A DNA stretch of 64,000 nucleotides. It comes from PRO6 sp035565775 (GTDB taxonomy: Bacteria > Pseudomonadota > Alphaproteobacteria > Rhizobiales > Xanthobacteraceae). Where the stretch lies: the NCBI GenBank assembly GCA_035565775.1, contig DATMRW010000008.1, positions 62,001 to 126,000 of the forward strand. The letters are read 5' to 3'. This document shows, piece by piece, positions 7,820 to 13,780 of this stretch. The position numbers and the translations under genes were made by a program. Position 1 is the stretch's first letter; every line of letters starts with the position of its first letter. The notes beneath the pieces were generated by a model. That model saw nothing but the letters and a program-made list of their open reading frames with translations. It was not told the origin of the DNA and ran no database searches.

Positions 7820-8751
7820 GGCAGCACCGCGAGCTGCAGGCCGACACCGCGCAGTTTGCGCACCTCGAGGCCGATAGCCCTCAGCATCTTCAGGTCGCTG
7901 ACAATCATATCGAGCAAGGCGCTGACGCCAGGCGGCTTGGTGGCCCCGTCCCACAGCTTCCTGATGCAGAAATCCTCGTCGATCGGTCTGCCTTCTGCCT
8001 TCGCAAGCAGGGCGACCAGCTTTGCGGCACGAGGCGAGCAATCGACATGCCCTCCCCGGCCAGCGAGGACCCGATCTCCACCGGCCACAGACGGAATGCC
8101 GACGCCACCGAGGATGATCCGCTCCCGGCCGGCCATGGACGAAATACGGATGCCGCCAAGCTCTTTCGGCCACGGGAACGAAATGTCGGCGAGGTCAGCA
8201 ACTTCCATTTTTTTGGCCGGCGGCATCCCGGCCGCCGGCGCCGGAGGCTCGGAAGCCACCTGTTTCTGCTCAACTGGCGACCGCGTCGGCGCGGCTCCAA
8301 CCGGAGATTTCGACGGCTTCGCCGGCGACTTCTCGACCGGCGCTTGAGTTGACTTCGCCGCCTGCCGTTGCTCGCCGGGCGGATGCGCCCACGCCGGCAG
8401 CGTGACAATGATCGCCCCATCGTCGCATCGCGCGTCGGCCTTGACCTTGGCGAAGCTTTCGCGCGGGATGCGATCGACGACTCCGAGGTCGATCACCAGC
8501 TCTTTCTTCGCCTTCGCGGCCAGCCGGAATTCACCCTGCTCGGCGGGCTCCAGCCGCAGCAACCCGGCATCTTCCCCGTTACCCCAATAAGCATCGAGCA
8601 AGACGCCGTCGGCGAGATCCGCCTCCGAAGCGAAACGCGGATGCAGATAAACCCGGAGCGAGCAATTTTGCCTGCGCCCGATCAAGGTGTGCGAGACAGC
8701 CGCCGGGTAGCATTCGAGCGGATTTCTCCGCGTCAGCTTCTCAAATCCCAT
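7816..8751 (-). CDS. Phage protein with C-terminal winged-helix-like segment
   Basis: A 311-residue protein of no recognised family. Residues 1-115 are predicted beta-rich (SLRVYLHPRF, ELVIDLGVVDRIP), residues about 125-180 are an alanine/proline/lysine linker, and the last 75 residues (SPRAAKLVALLAKAEGRPID, then LKMLRAIGLEVRKLRGVGLQL) resemble an OmpR-type winged helix with its RG-x-G turn. This would make it a DNA-binding protein with an unknown sensing or docking domain. It overlaps both neighbours by a few bases. Confidence 0.6.
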   Translation of the reverse strand: MGFEKLTRRNPLECYPAAVSHTLIGRRQNCSLRVYLHPRFASEADLADGVLLDAYWGNGEDAGLLRLEPAEQGEFRLAAKAKKELVIDLGVVDRIPRESFAKVKADARCDDGAIIVTLPAWAHPPGEQRQAAKSTQAPVEKSPAKPSKSPVGAAPTRSPVEQKQVASEPPAPAAGMPPAKKMEVADLADISFPWPKELGGIRISSMAGRERIILGGVGIPSVAGGDRVLAGRGGHVDCSPRAAKLVALLAKAEGRPIDEDFCIRKLWDGATKPPGVSALLDMIVSDLKMLRAIGLEVRKLRGVGLQLAVLP

Positions 8752-9079
8752 TGCAGTCTCCTGTCGGGACGGTTTCCGGCAGAACCAGCGCTAGGTTCTT
8801 GCGATCAGCTTCGGTGAGTTTGGCCCGCAGGCCCGGTTCGAGCCGCAGCGCGGCCCGGATGAAGGCGGCGCCGATCCGCATGGCGCGCTCGGCCGATGTG
8901 CCGATCCGCACCGCGTTTTTCATCGAGTCAGCGCCAAAAACCCGCACGACGACCATGTTGGGGCCGGTCGTCAGCAGCATTTCGTGGGTCAAGAGTTGGC
9001 ACCGCTCGCAGCAATGGGCGGTCTCGTCAGGGCCGGGCGCATCGCGCAGGGTGAGCGTGTTCGAGATCGTTTCGCTCAT
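8741..9079 (-). CDS. Phage hypothetical protein
   Basis: A 112-residue protein with a CCERC cluster near residue 23 and a predicted helical C-terminal half (ERAMRIGAAFIRAALRLEP). No family is recognised. Its ATG at 9079 overlaps the stop of the upstream membrane protein and its end overlaps the next start by 11 bases. Confidence 0.6.
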   Translation of the reverse strand: MSETISNTLTLRDAPGPDETAHCCERCQLLTHEMLLTTGPNMVVVRVFGADSMKNAVRIGTSAERAMRIGAAFIRAALRLEPGLRAKLTEADRKNLALVLPETVPTGDCNGI

Positions 9080-9285
9080 GGCCGCAACTGGCGGGCAGCG
9101 CGCTCGCTCCTCTTGGCGCCGCCGCGCCAGCTCACCGGCGGATGGGGCAAATCGCCGAACGGCTCGCCCATCGGGTCGCGGCTATCCCGCCGATCGACCC
9201 GGCCGGCATAGACCCAGACCCCGGCGAACATGCCGATGCAAAAAGCGGCGCAGGCAATGACGATTGCGTCGGAGGCGTCGAACAT
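9076..9285 (-). CDS. Small single-pass membrane protein
   Basis: A 69-residue protein with one hydrophobic segment at residues about 6-27 (AIVIACAAFCIGMFAGVWVY) followed by a basic cytoplasmic-type tail. The start at 9285 overlaps the upstream stop by one base. Its role is unknown; small inner-membrane proteins in early phage operons are often exclusion or signalling factors, but nothing here proves that. Confidence 0.55.
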   Translation of the reverse strand: MFDASDAIVIACAAFCIGMFAGVWVYAGRVDRRDSRDPMGEPFGDLPHPPVSWRGGAKRSERAARQLRP

Positions 9286-9680
9286 CACGCATCCTCCCCG
9301 ACACTCGCCGCCGTGCGCTCGAGGTCGCGCAGCATCTTGCGCGCCCGCTCGACGTCGAGCTGCTTGGAGTAGCGCACGAACCACGCCGGTTGCGCATCGC
9401 CCATCAGCGCGAACAGCACCTCGCGCCCCATCTCCGAGCGCAGTAAAGCCGTGATCATTTCGAGATTTTCAGCGCGTCCGCCGGTGAGCATTTTTTGGCA
9501 GGTCGAGAGCGGCTGATCGGTCAAAATGTGCAGGTGGTACGCGGACTTATGCGGCGGCAACGAGTCCCGCACTTTTTGCATGGCTGGAGAAATCTGATTC
9601 CGGATCCGGCAATTTTGATTCCGGATCCGGCAATCGGCCGATTTCTTCTTCGGAACGGAACGGGCTACCGTCTTGGTCAT
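9285..9680 (-). CDS. Phage hypothetical protein opening the leftward operon
   Basis: A 131-residue basic protein. Residues 17-29 contain a tandem CRIRNQN/CRIRNQ repeat. Residues about 50-130 are helical (LSTCQKMLTGGRAENLEMIT, then ARKMLRDLERTAASV). No family is recognised. It has a clear GAGGCGAGGAA ribosome site and is the first of the unbroken leftward gene chain reaching to the window edge, so its promoter should lie in 9,681-9,853. Confidence 0.6.
   Translation of the reverse strand: MTKTVARSVPKKKSADCRIRNQNCRIRNQISPAMQKVRDSLPPHKSAYHLHILTDQPLSTCQKMLTGGRAENLEMITALLRSEMGREVLFALMGDAQPAWFVRYSKQLDVERARKMLRDLERTAASVGEDA
9595..9634. repeat. 21-bp tandem repeat with palindromic core
   Basis: TGATTCCGGATCCGGCAAT occurs at 9595-9613 and again at 9616-9634. 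Each copy holds the perfect 10-bp palindrome CCGGATCCGG. It lies in the first 100 bases of the leftmost-operon leader gene and is read in frame as a seven-residue protein repeat, so it may be a protein or a DNA feature. Confidence 0.6.
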
Positions 9681-9853
9681 TGAAAGTTCCTCGCCTCTCG
9701 AAGAGTGAAAAATTCAAATGGCCGCCCCCGTCGCCCGCTCTTTCGAAAAACCGAATTGCTTACCTTCTTCGCAACCCTCTGCGGGCTGTACTGGCCTTCA
9801 CGGTCCAGAGCCGCAGCCGACGCGGCCACAGTTGAAGTGCGTAAGGGGAAGCG

Positions 9854-10141
9854 ATGGGGGCGACGACGCGCGGGGAGCGCGTGCCTGGTCTGATCGACCC
9901 GGCATGCGTGGGGGATACGTTCACCGAGGGCATTGGCCCGATCGAACTGGTTGGAACAAGCTGCGTGAGGATCACGCATTTCGCCTGTCGCAACCTCGGC
10001 GACGGCGATATCGAGCGCGTCGTGGTGGGGCGAACGGTGATGACGCTCGCGGCGCTGGAGACTGCCCTGCGCCAGATCGAGGCCTTTCGGGCAGGATTGC
10101 CGTACCTGTTCGCCGAAAAACCGGAAGGTGCGGCGAACTGA
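9854..10141 (+). CDS. Small conserved-type hypothetical protein
   Basis: A 95-residue protein with predicted strands (GPIELVGTSCVRITHF, ERVVVGRTVM) and a helix (LAALETALRQIEAF). It reads like a compact beta-alpha protein and has an AAGGGGAAGCG leader. It points toward and ends three bases before the end of the Cro-like gene, so it is transcribed separately from the leftward operon, with which it shares the divergent interval 9,681-9,853. Function unknown. Confidence 0.55.
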   Translation: MGATTRGERVPGLIDPACVGDTFTEGIGPIELVGTSCVRITHFACRNLGDGDIERVVVGRTVMTLAALETALRQIEAFRAGLPYLFAEKPEGAAN

Positions 10142-10143
10142 CC

Positions 10144-10386
10144 TCATGGAGCTGCCCCCTCGAGCGGAGCCGCAAACAGCTCGGCAAGATCCGGCCGCAA
10201 CTCGCCGGCTGGAATTCCGGTGATCTCGACAAGGCGCGGCAGAAGATCGACGTCGACCTTTCTGACGCCGGTTTCCCATCTATGAACGGCTACTCGGCTG
10301 ACCCCCAATCGGTCAGCCAGGTCCGCCCGCGACATGGGTGGGCAGGAGGCCTCTCGGTAACGCTGAAGCGGATGAAGCGTGCTCAT
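10144..10386 (-). CDS. Cro/CI-family (XRE) regulator, leftward
   Basis: An 80-residue helix-turn-helix protein. Residues 1-60 (LQRYREA, MSRADLADRLGVSRVAVHRWETG) are a typical XRE domain of the YdaS/Cro type, followed by VDLLPRLVEITGIPAGELRP. The start at 10386 is preferred over the upstream ATG at 10413, because a promoter (TTGCCG-17-TTACTC) ends at 10395 and would start transcription almost exactly at this codon. It is expressed divergently from the repressor-like gene and is probably the Cro-like half of the switch. Confidence 0.8.
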   Translation of the reverse strand: MSTLHPLQRYREASCPPMSRADLADRLGVSRVAVHRWETGVRKVDVDLLPRLVEITGIPAGELRPDLAELFAAPLEGAAP

Positions 10387-10394
10387 GCCCCGAC

Positions 10395-10423
10395 GAGTAA
10401 CCGATTCGGTCACACGACGGCAA
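10395..10423 (-). promoter_or_regulatory. Predicted leftward promoter P-L
   Basis: On the minus strand TTGCCG (10423-10418), a 17-base spacer and TTACTC (10400-10395). Operator O1 fills the spacer and runs into the -10 box, so binding there would block polymerase. The expected start point is about 10387-10389, next to the ATG at 10386. Confidence 0.6.
10397..10413. promoter_or_regulatory. Operator O1
   Basis: GTAACCGATTCGGTCAC, a 17-bp near-perfect inverted repeat (half-site GTRACCG). It overlaps the leftward promoter spacer and -10 box. Confidence 0.75.
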
Positions 10424-10432
10424 CACTACCAT

Positions 10433-10449
10433 GTAACCAAAACGGTTCG
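10433..10449. promoter_or_regulatory. Operator O2
   Basis: GTAACCAAAACGGTTCG, a weaker copy of the same 17-bp inverted repeat, followed at once by another half-site (GTGACCG, 10449-10455). It touches the -35 box of the repressor-gene promoter, so it could activate or autoregulate. Confidence 0.6.
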
Positions 10450-10477
10450 TGACCGGGAACCTATCCACAGGTATGAT
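10449..10477 (+). promoter_or_regulatory. Predicted promoter of the repressor-like gene
   Basis: GTGACC (10449-10454), 17 bases, TATGAT (10472-10477). Transcription would begin at about 10483-10485, at or beside the ATG at 10484, giving a leaderless message like that of lambda cI from its maintenance promoter. Confidence 0.55.
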
Positions 10478-10483
10478 ACCACT

Positions 10484-10798
10484 ATGGTCACAAAACGAAC
10501 CCCTCCGCGCCGCCTGCTGTTCCTCACCGAATGGCGGAAGCACCTTGGCATCAGCGCAGAAACGATGGCGGAGGCGATGGGCGTCGAACGCGAGTCCATC
10601 CATCGCATGGAGCGCGAACAGAATCGCATGAATGTCGAGAAAATGGCCCGTTATGCGGAAGCTCTTGGCATCCCCCCTGAAAAACTATGGCGAAAGCCGA
10701 CCGATCAAGAGGACGTCGGCCTCACTGCCGAGGAGCGGCAACAAGCAACAGAGCTATTGAAAAAGCTCGTGAAAATCGAAAACCAAACCGGTCACTAA
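10484..10798 (+). CDS. Short phage repressor-like XRE protein
   Basis: A 104-residue helix-turn-helix protein. Residues about 10-70 are an XRE domain (LTEWRKHLGISAETMAEAMG, ERESIHRMEREQNRMNVEKM, YAEALGIPPEKLW) and the last 30 residues are a charged helix (TAEERQQATELLKKLVK) likely to dimerise. There is no S24 peptidase domain, so induction cannot work by RecA-driven self-cleavage. It lies between two operator-promoter sets using the same 17-bp site, the position of a lysogenic repressor. An in-frame extension upstream to 10379 crosses the promoter and is not used. Confidence 0.8.
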   Translation: MVTKRTPPRRLLFLTEWRKHLGISAETMAEAMGVERESIHRMEREQNRMNVEKMARYAEALGIPPEKLWRKPTDQEDVGLTAEERQQATELLKKLVKIENQTGH

Positions 10799-10802
10799 GC
10801 GA

Positions 10803-10819
10803 GTAACCGATACGGTCAC
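10803..10819. promoter_or_regulatory. Operator O3
   Basis: GTAACCGATACGGTCAC, the best match to the 17-bp operator, just downstream of the repressor-like gene and upstream of the -35 box of the rightward promoter. A further pair of half-sites (CGGTCAC, GTAACCG) brackets the repressor stop codon at about 10789-10809. Confidence 0.75.
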
Positions 10820-10827
10820 AATTTACA

Positions 10828-10856
10828 TTGACCACTAGTGACCAACTCGGTTACTA
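10828..10856 (+). promoter_or_regulatory. Predicted rightward promoter P-R
   Basis: TTGACC (10828-10833), 17 bases, TTACTA (10851-10856). It mirrors the leftward promoter in design: an operator occupies the spacer and part of the -10 box. Transcription from about 10863 would run antisense through the two membrane-protein genes toward the integrase module. Confidence 0.6.
10838..10854. promoter_or_regulatory. Operator O4
   Basis: GTGACCAACTCGGTTAC, the same 17-bp inverted repeat in the orientation seen at O1 relative to its promoter, inside the spacer and -10 box of the rightward promoter. Confidence 0.75.
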
Positions 10857-10857
10857 C

Positions 10858-10880
10858 TCTCCCGAACGACTCTCGGGAGA
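10858..10880. other. 8-bp hairpin at the rightward transcript start
   Basis: TCTCCCGA and TCGGGAGA flank a seven-base loop, at the predicted 5' end of the rightward transcript. There is no T-run on either strand, so it is more likely a 5' stabilising or regulatory structure than a terminator. Confidence 0.4.
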
Positions 10881-10964
10881 ACCGCCGTGCCGCACCAGCT
10901 ACGGACAGGCCAACGCTTAGGGTTTGAGGCTCCAGGCCTCGCCATAGCCGTCGGTCATGATGAC

Positions 10965-11552
10965 TTAGGTAAAGCCCATGTCCCGCAGCCTCTCGCGCAA
11001 TTTCTGGTCATTCTCGAACCTGAAGACGAACGGGCGGCCCACCAGCACATAGCGGATGCGCAGGGTGCGCAGATCCTCTCCTTCGACCGAGATGTAGGCG
11101 TCCTGCCCGTCATTGAGGAAACTGCTTTCGGCATTGCGCGCATAATCGCGCCTCTGCCCGAGCAGCCTCTTTTCGACCTCTGCCTTCGTCCGCTCGCGCT
11201 GCGCCTTCAGCACGGCGGAATAGGCCTTGTCGATCGCCGGCCGCTCGGCGCGCAGGCGCTGCATCAGCGCGACGGCCTCTTCGGCCCGCGGCCAATCCAG
11301 CGGAATTTCTCCGAGATCACGATCGAGCCGGTCAATCTCTCGGGGATCCGGCGGCTCCGCGGCGCGGCCGGCGCGGAATTCCTGCCAGCGTTTTTCGGCC
11401 GCCGCAGCCGCATCAAACGCCCTTTGCGGATCCACCGCCGCCCCCGCAGAAATGACCGCGTTTTCCGCCTGATCGGGCAGCACCAGCGGCTTCAGCGCAT
11501 AGGCAATTCCGCCGATCAAAATCAGTGCCAGCACTCTCCGCGCAGCGTTCAT
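10965..11552 (-). CDS. Membrane-anchored hypothetical protein with coiled-coil region
   Basis: A 195-residue protein with one N-terminal hydrophobic segment (residues about 7-24, VLALILIGGIAYALKPLVL) that may anchor it or act as a signal. Residues about 40-150 are helical and highly charged (EIDRLDRDLGEIP, LKAQRERTKAEVEKRLLGQR), suggesting a coiled coil, followed by a beta-like end. Family unknown. It lies downstream of the second membrane protein on the same strand and could form a two-gene unit, perhaps cargo expressed by the prophage. It is opposed by predicted rightward transcription. Confidence 0.65.
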   Translation of the reverse strand: MNAARRVLALILIGGIAYALKPLVLPDQAENAVISAGAAVDPQRAFDAAAAAEKRWQEFRAGRAAEPPDPREIDRLDRDLGEIPLDWPRAEEAVALMQRLRAERPAIDKAYSAVLKAQRERTKAEVEKRLLGQRRDYARNAESSFLNDGQDAYISVEGEDLRTLRIRYVLVGRPFVFRFENDQKLRERLRDMGFT

Positions 11553-11579
11553 TTCCGCCCCGACCTTTCGACGACAGCT

Positions 11580-11993
11580 CTATTGCGGTCCTTGATGCGG
11601 TCGCCTGACGATCGTGTAGGTCCGCCTGCGACCGAGCGCGATGCCAAGCCCGAAAACCAAAATGCAACAGAGCAGGCTGAGGTGGGCTTCCATTTGTTGA
11701 AACAGAGTCTCAGCGTGGAAGAGCACACCCGCATACCCGACAGTGCTCGCCACCAACGCGACCAAACTGACGCTGCCAACCCACGTCACTTTGACGGTTT
11801 CCGAGGCGACGGCCCAAGCGTCCGCTGGCTCTGGCTCGTCATCTGCCGGGCGAACGTGCCGATACGGCTCCTGCCCTTCACCTTTTTTCCCGCCTCGTCG
11901 GCCAAGCCAGATCAGAAGAGCGAAAACGCTCACCACAAGGCCAACACCGATCACCCCATAGACGGTCTCATTCAGCGCCCCGAAATTCGGCAT
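11580..11993 (-). CDS. Three-segment membrane protein of unknown function
   Basis: A 137-residue protein with hydrophobic segments at about residues 12-32 (VYGVIGVGLVVSVFALLIWL), 71-92 (SVSLVALVASTVGYAGVLF) and 105-122 (LSLLCCILVFGLGIALG), a charged loop between the first two, and a basic C-terminus. A GGGGGGTGAG leader precedes the ATG at 11993. The short 26-base gap to the divergent rightward gene leaves little room for a promoter, so its promoter may lie inside that gene. Holin-like function is possible but the gene is far from any lysin. Confidence 0.65.
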   Translation of the reverse strand: MPNFGALNETVYGVIGVGLVVSVFALLIWLGRRGGKKGEGQEPYRHVRPADDEPEPADAWAVASETVKVTWVGSVSLVALVASTVGYAGVLFHAETLFQQMEAHLSLLCCILVFGLGIALGRRRTYTIVRRPHQGPQ

Positions 11994-12019
11994 CTCACCC
12001 CCCAGTCAGGATTGCCGCC

Positions 12020-12385
12020 ATGTTGAACCCGGCTGCTCGAACCATCCTGCCGCCCGCCCCCCGCAATGACAACAAGCACGTCGCCTGGACGCGGCAGTTC
12101 ACCGGCGACGGCCGCGACTTCTCCGCCTGCAGCGAGGCCGAGGAGCTGGCGCGGCGCTGCGGATTTGCCGTTGGCCGGACACAAGCCGGCGCTCCGCGCG
12201 GCCTGATGCACGGCTATGCATACGTGGCCAAGTGGCGAAACCTGACCCTGCAGGACCGCGCCCAGCTGCACGGCGTGATGTTCGGCGACATGCGCCGCGG
12301 CCCGGTGATGATCGTCGTCTATGTCACCGCGCCGTTCGAGATCCGCGTCGCCCTGAGCGGCCAGCCGAAGGGGCGCGAGCGATGA
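12020..12385 (+). CDS. Phage hypothetical protein
   Basis: A 121-residue protein without recognised family. Residues about 20-60 (HVAWTRQFTGDGRDFSACSE) and 85-112 (GPVMIVVYVTAPFEIRVALS) suggest a small mixed alpha/beta fold. It opens a chain of five rightward genes joined by 4-base ATGA or GTGA overlaps that leads toward the MazG-like gene. Confidence 0.6.
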   Translation: MLNPAARTILPPAPRNDNKHVAWTRQFTGDGRDFSACSEAEELARRCGFAVGRTQAGAPRGLMHGYAYVAKWRNLTLQDRAQLHGVMFGDMRRGPVMIVVYVTAPFEIRVALSGQPKGRER

Positions 12386-12495
12386 TCGAACAGGCCCCTC
12401 ACATCGTCGTGGCGGCGCTGCCGCTTCTCGCGCTGCTGCTGTCCGCCGCCGTCTGCTGCGTCGCCAAGCTCGATCAGGCGAGGCGCCAGCCGTGA
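12382..12495 (+). CDS. 37-residue single-pass membrane peptide
   Basis: A very short protein that is almost entirely one hydrophobic segment (HIVVAALPLLALLLSAAVCC) with a basic end. It overlaps the preceding stop (ATGA) and the following start (GTGA), which is the main support for its being real. Function unknown. Confidence 0.5.
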   Translation: MIEQAPHIVVAALPLLALLLSAAVCCVAKLDQARRQP

Positions 12496-12728
12496 TTCAG
12501 GACTCGCTTTCGACGACCGAGCTGCTGCGCCGCCTCGAGGCGGTGCTTTCGACCGGCGAAACCCTCACCGCAAAGGACATCCGCGCCCGGGCGCCGACGT
12601 TGATCCCCGGCGCCGTGCGCCGCGGCCTTCTCGCGCTCGCGCGGATGGGCCGCATCACGATCGAGGGCGAGCCGTGCTTCCGGCGCTACCGGATCGTCGC
12701 CGCCATGCAGTTCAGGGAGGCAGCATGA
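12492..12728 (+). CDS. Small winged-helix-like phage protein
   Basis: A 78-residue protein starting at GTG 12492, overlapping the upstream stop. The pattern (TTELLRRLEAVLSTGETLTA, VRRGLLALARMGRITIEG, then a strand ending FRRYRIV) fits a winged helix with recognition helix and wing. It probably binds DNA; the target is unknown. Confidence 0.6.
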   Translation: MIQDSLSTTELLRRLEAVLSTGETLTAKDIRARAPTLIPGAVRRGLLALARMGRITIEGEPCFRRYRIVAAMQFREAA

Positions 12729-12985
12729 CACCCCCTCTTCCAAGCCCGTTTCTGCAATCCGCCCCGGCGGATGCCTCGGCCGCCGCGACTTCCCCAGCCC
12801 TTCCCCAGGTCGCGGCAGCCGAGGCTCTTGTCGATTCGTTCGACGCAATCTGCCAGCAGCTGGCGCTGATCGCCGACCAGGCGGCCGAGCCGCGCCAGAT
12901 CCTCGATCAGGTCTATTCGCGCTTCCGCCGCGAACTGGTCGACATCGTCGCCGACATCAATCGCGAGATCGTGGAGGCAGCATGA
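12725..12985 (+). CDS. Small helical phage protein
   Basis: An 86-residue protein with an alanine/proline-rich start and a helical remainder (ALVDSFDAICQQLALIADQA, then REILVD-type acidic helix). No family recognised. ATG at 12725 overlaps the upstream stop and its own stop overlaps the MazG-like start at 12982. Confidence 0.55.
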   Translation: MTPPLPSPFLQSAPADASAAATSPALPQVAAAEALVDSFDAICQQLALIADQAAEPRQILDQVYSRFRRELVDIVADINREIVEAA

Positions 12986-13779
12986 GCGATGCAATTCCGA
13001 ACCAAAATGAGTTGTCGGTGCTGGGGGATCTCCGATCCGCAAACAAAGCCCGCCAAGCCGAATGGGATGCCGATAGCCAGATCACGCTTTCCTTTCGCGG
13101 CAACGAGCTTGCGGGCGAGGTCGGCGAGGCGTGCAACGTCATCAAGAAGCTGGAGCGCGAACGGCTCGGCATCAATGGATCGCGCGCGAGTAAGGCACAG
13201 CTCGCCGAGGAGCTGGCCGACGTTGTGATTTGCGCGGATCTGATCGCGATGGACGTTGGCGTCGATCTGTTGAACGTTGCGGTCCCCGCCAAGTTCAACG
13301 CGACATCGGAAAAAGTCGGACTGCGCACTCGCCTCGCCGCACGCGAGCCTGTTGTGGCCAATATTCCAGACAACCATATCGCCGCAATCTGGATGGCTGC
13401 GATGACGGCGGCCTGCAATATCGTCATCAAGCGTCAGAACGATCTCAACGATGATGACGGCCCTATGGACGTGCTGAACGAGCAAGACGAGATCATTTTT
13501 GCCATCAAGAAGTGGCTCGAACCTGATGAGATGTATCTGACTGAATTGCGTCAGATCCTCCCCGCCGCCCCTCCATGCGGCAAGGTCGAGCGGCTGCGCG
13601 ATCTCATCAGACGAGCCGTACCGATCATTGAAGATGACCGAGACGCCCTCAAAGAGGGCCATTCCGTGAATGGCGAACTCAAGGTCGAAGATGAAGCGGA
13701 CGAGGTCGCCAGAGACCTCATTTCTCGTGCGGATGCGTGGCTTTCGGAAGCCCGCGCCGCGCTCGCAAAGGAGGCGTGA
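12982..13779 (+). CDS. MazG-like nucleotide pyrophosphohydrolase domain protein
   Basis: A 265-residue protein. Residues about 25-100 resemble the all-alpha NTP-pyrophosphohydrolase family: NELAGEVGEAC (metal-binding ExxE) and EELADVVICADL (ExxD) are spaced as in MazG/phage MazG-like proteins, which hydrolyse nucleoside triphosphates and can alter nucleotide pools or alarmone levels in infected cells. The C-terminal half (residues 120-265) is helical and unrecognised. The ATG overlaps the upstream stop. It sits just before the Gp37/Gp68-family gene. Confidence 0.75.
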   Translation: MSDAIPNQNELSVLGDLRSANKARQAEWDADSQITLSFRGNELAGEVGEACNVIKKLERERLGINGSRASKAQLAEELADVVICADLIAMDVGVDLLNVAVPAKFNATSEKVGLRTRLAAREPVVANIPDNHIAAIWMAAMTAACNIVIKRQNDLNDDDGPMDVLNEQDEIIFAIKKWLEPDEMYLTELRQILPAAPPCGKVERLRDLIRRAVPIIEDDRDALKEGHSVNGELKVEDEADEVARDLISRADAWLSEARAALAKEA

Positions 13780-13780
13780 G

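Noticed and set aside
10461..10469. DnaA-box-like CTATCCACA in the immunity region
   Set aside because: A single copy with one mismatch to TTATCCACA inside a promoter spacer; no cluster or A/T-rich unwinding element beside it.
10887..12026. Rightward open frame of 379 codons with a ribosome-site-like leader, ending at the next start
   Set aside because: It covers the exact complement of two leftward genes with clear membrane segments; its own sequence is rich in H, R, Q and D without domain pattern, as expected of an antisense shadow.
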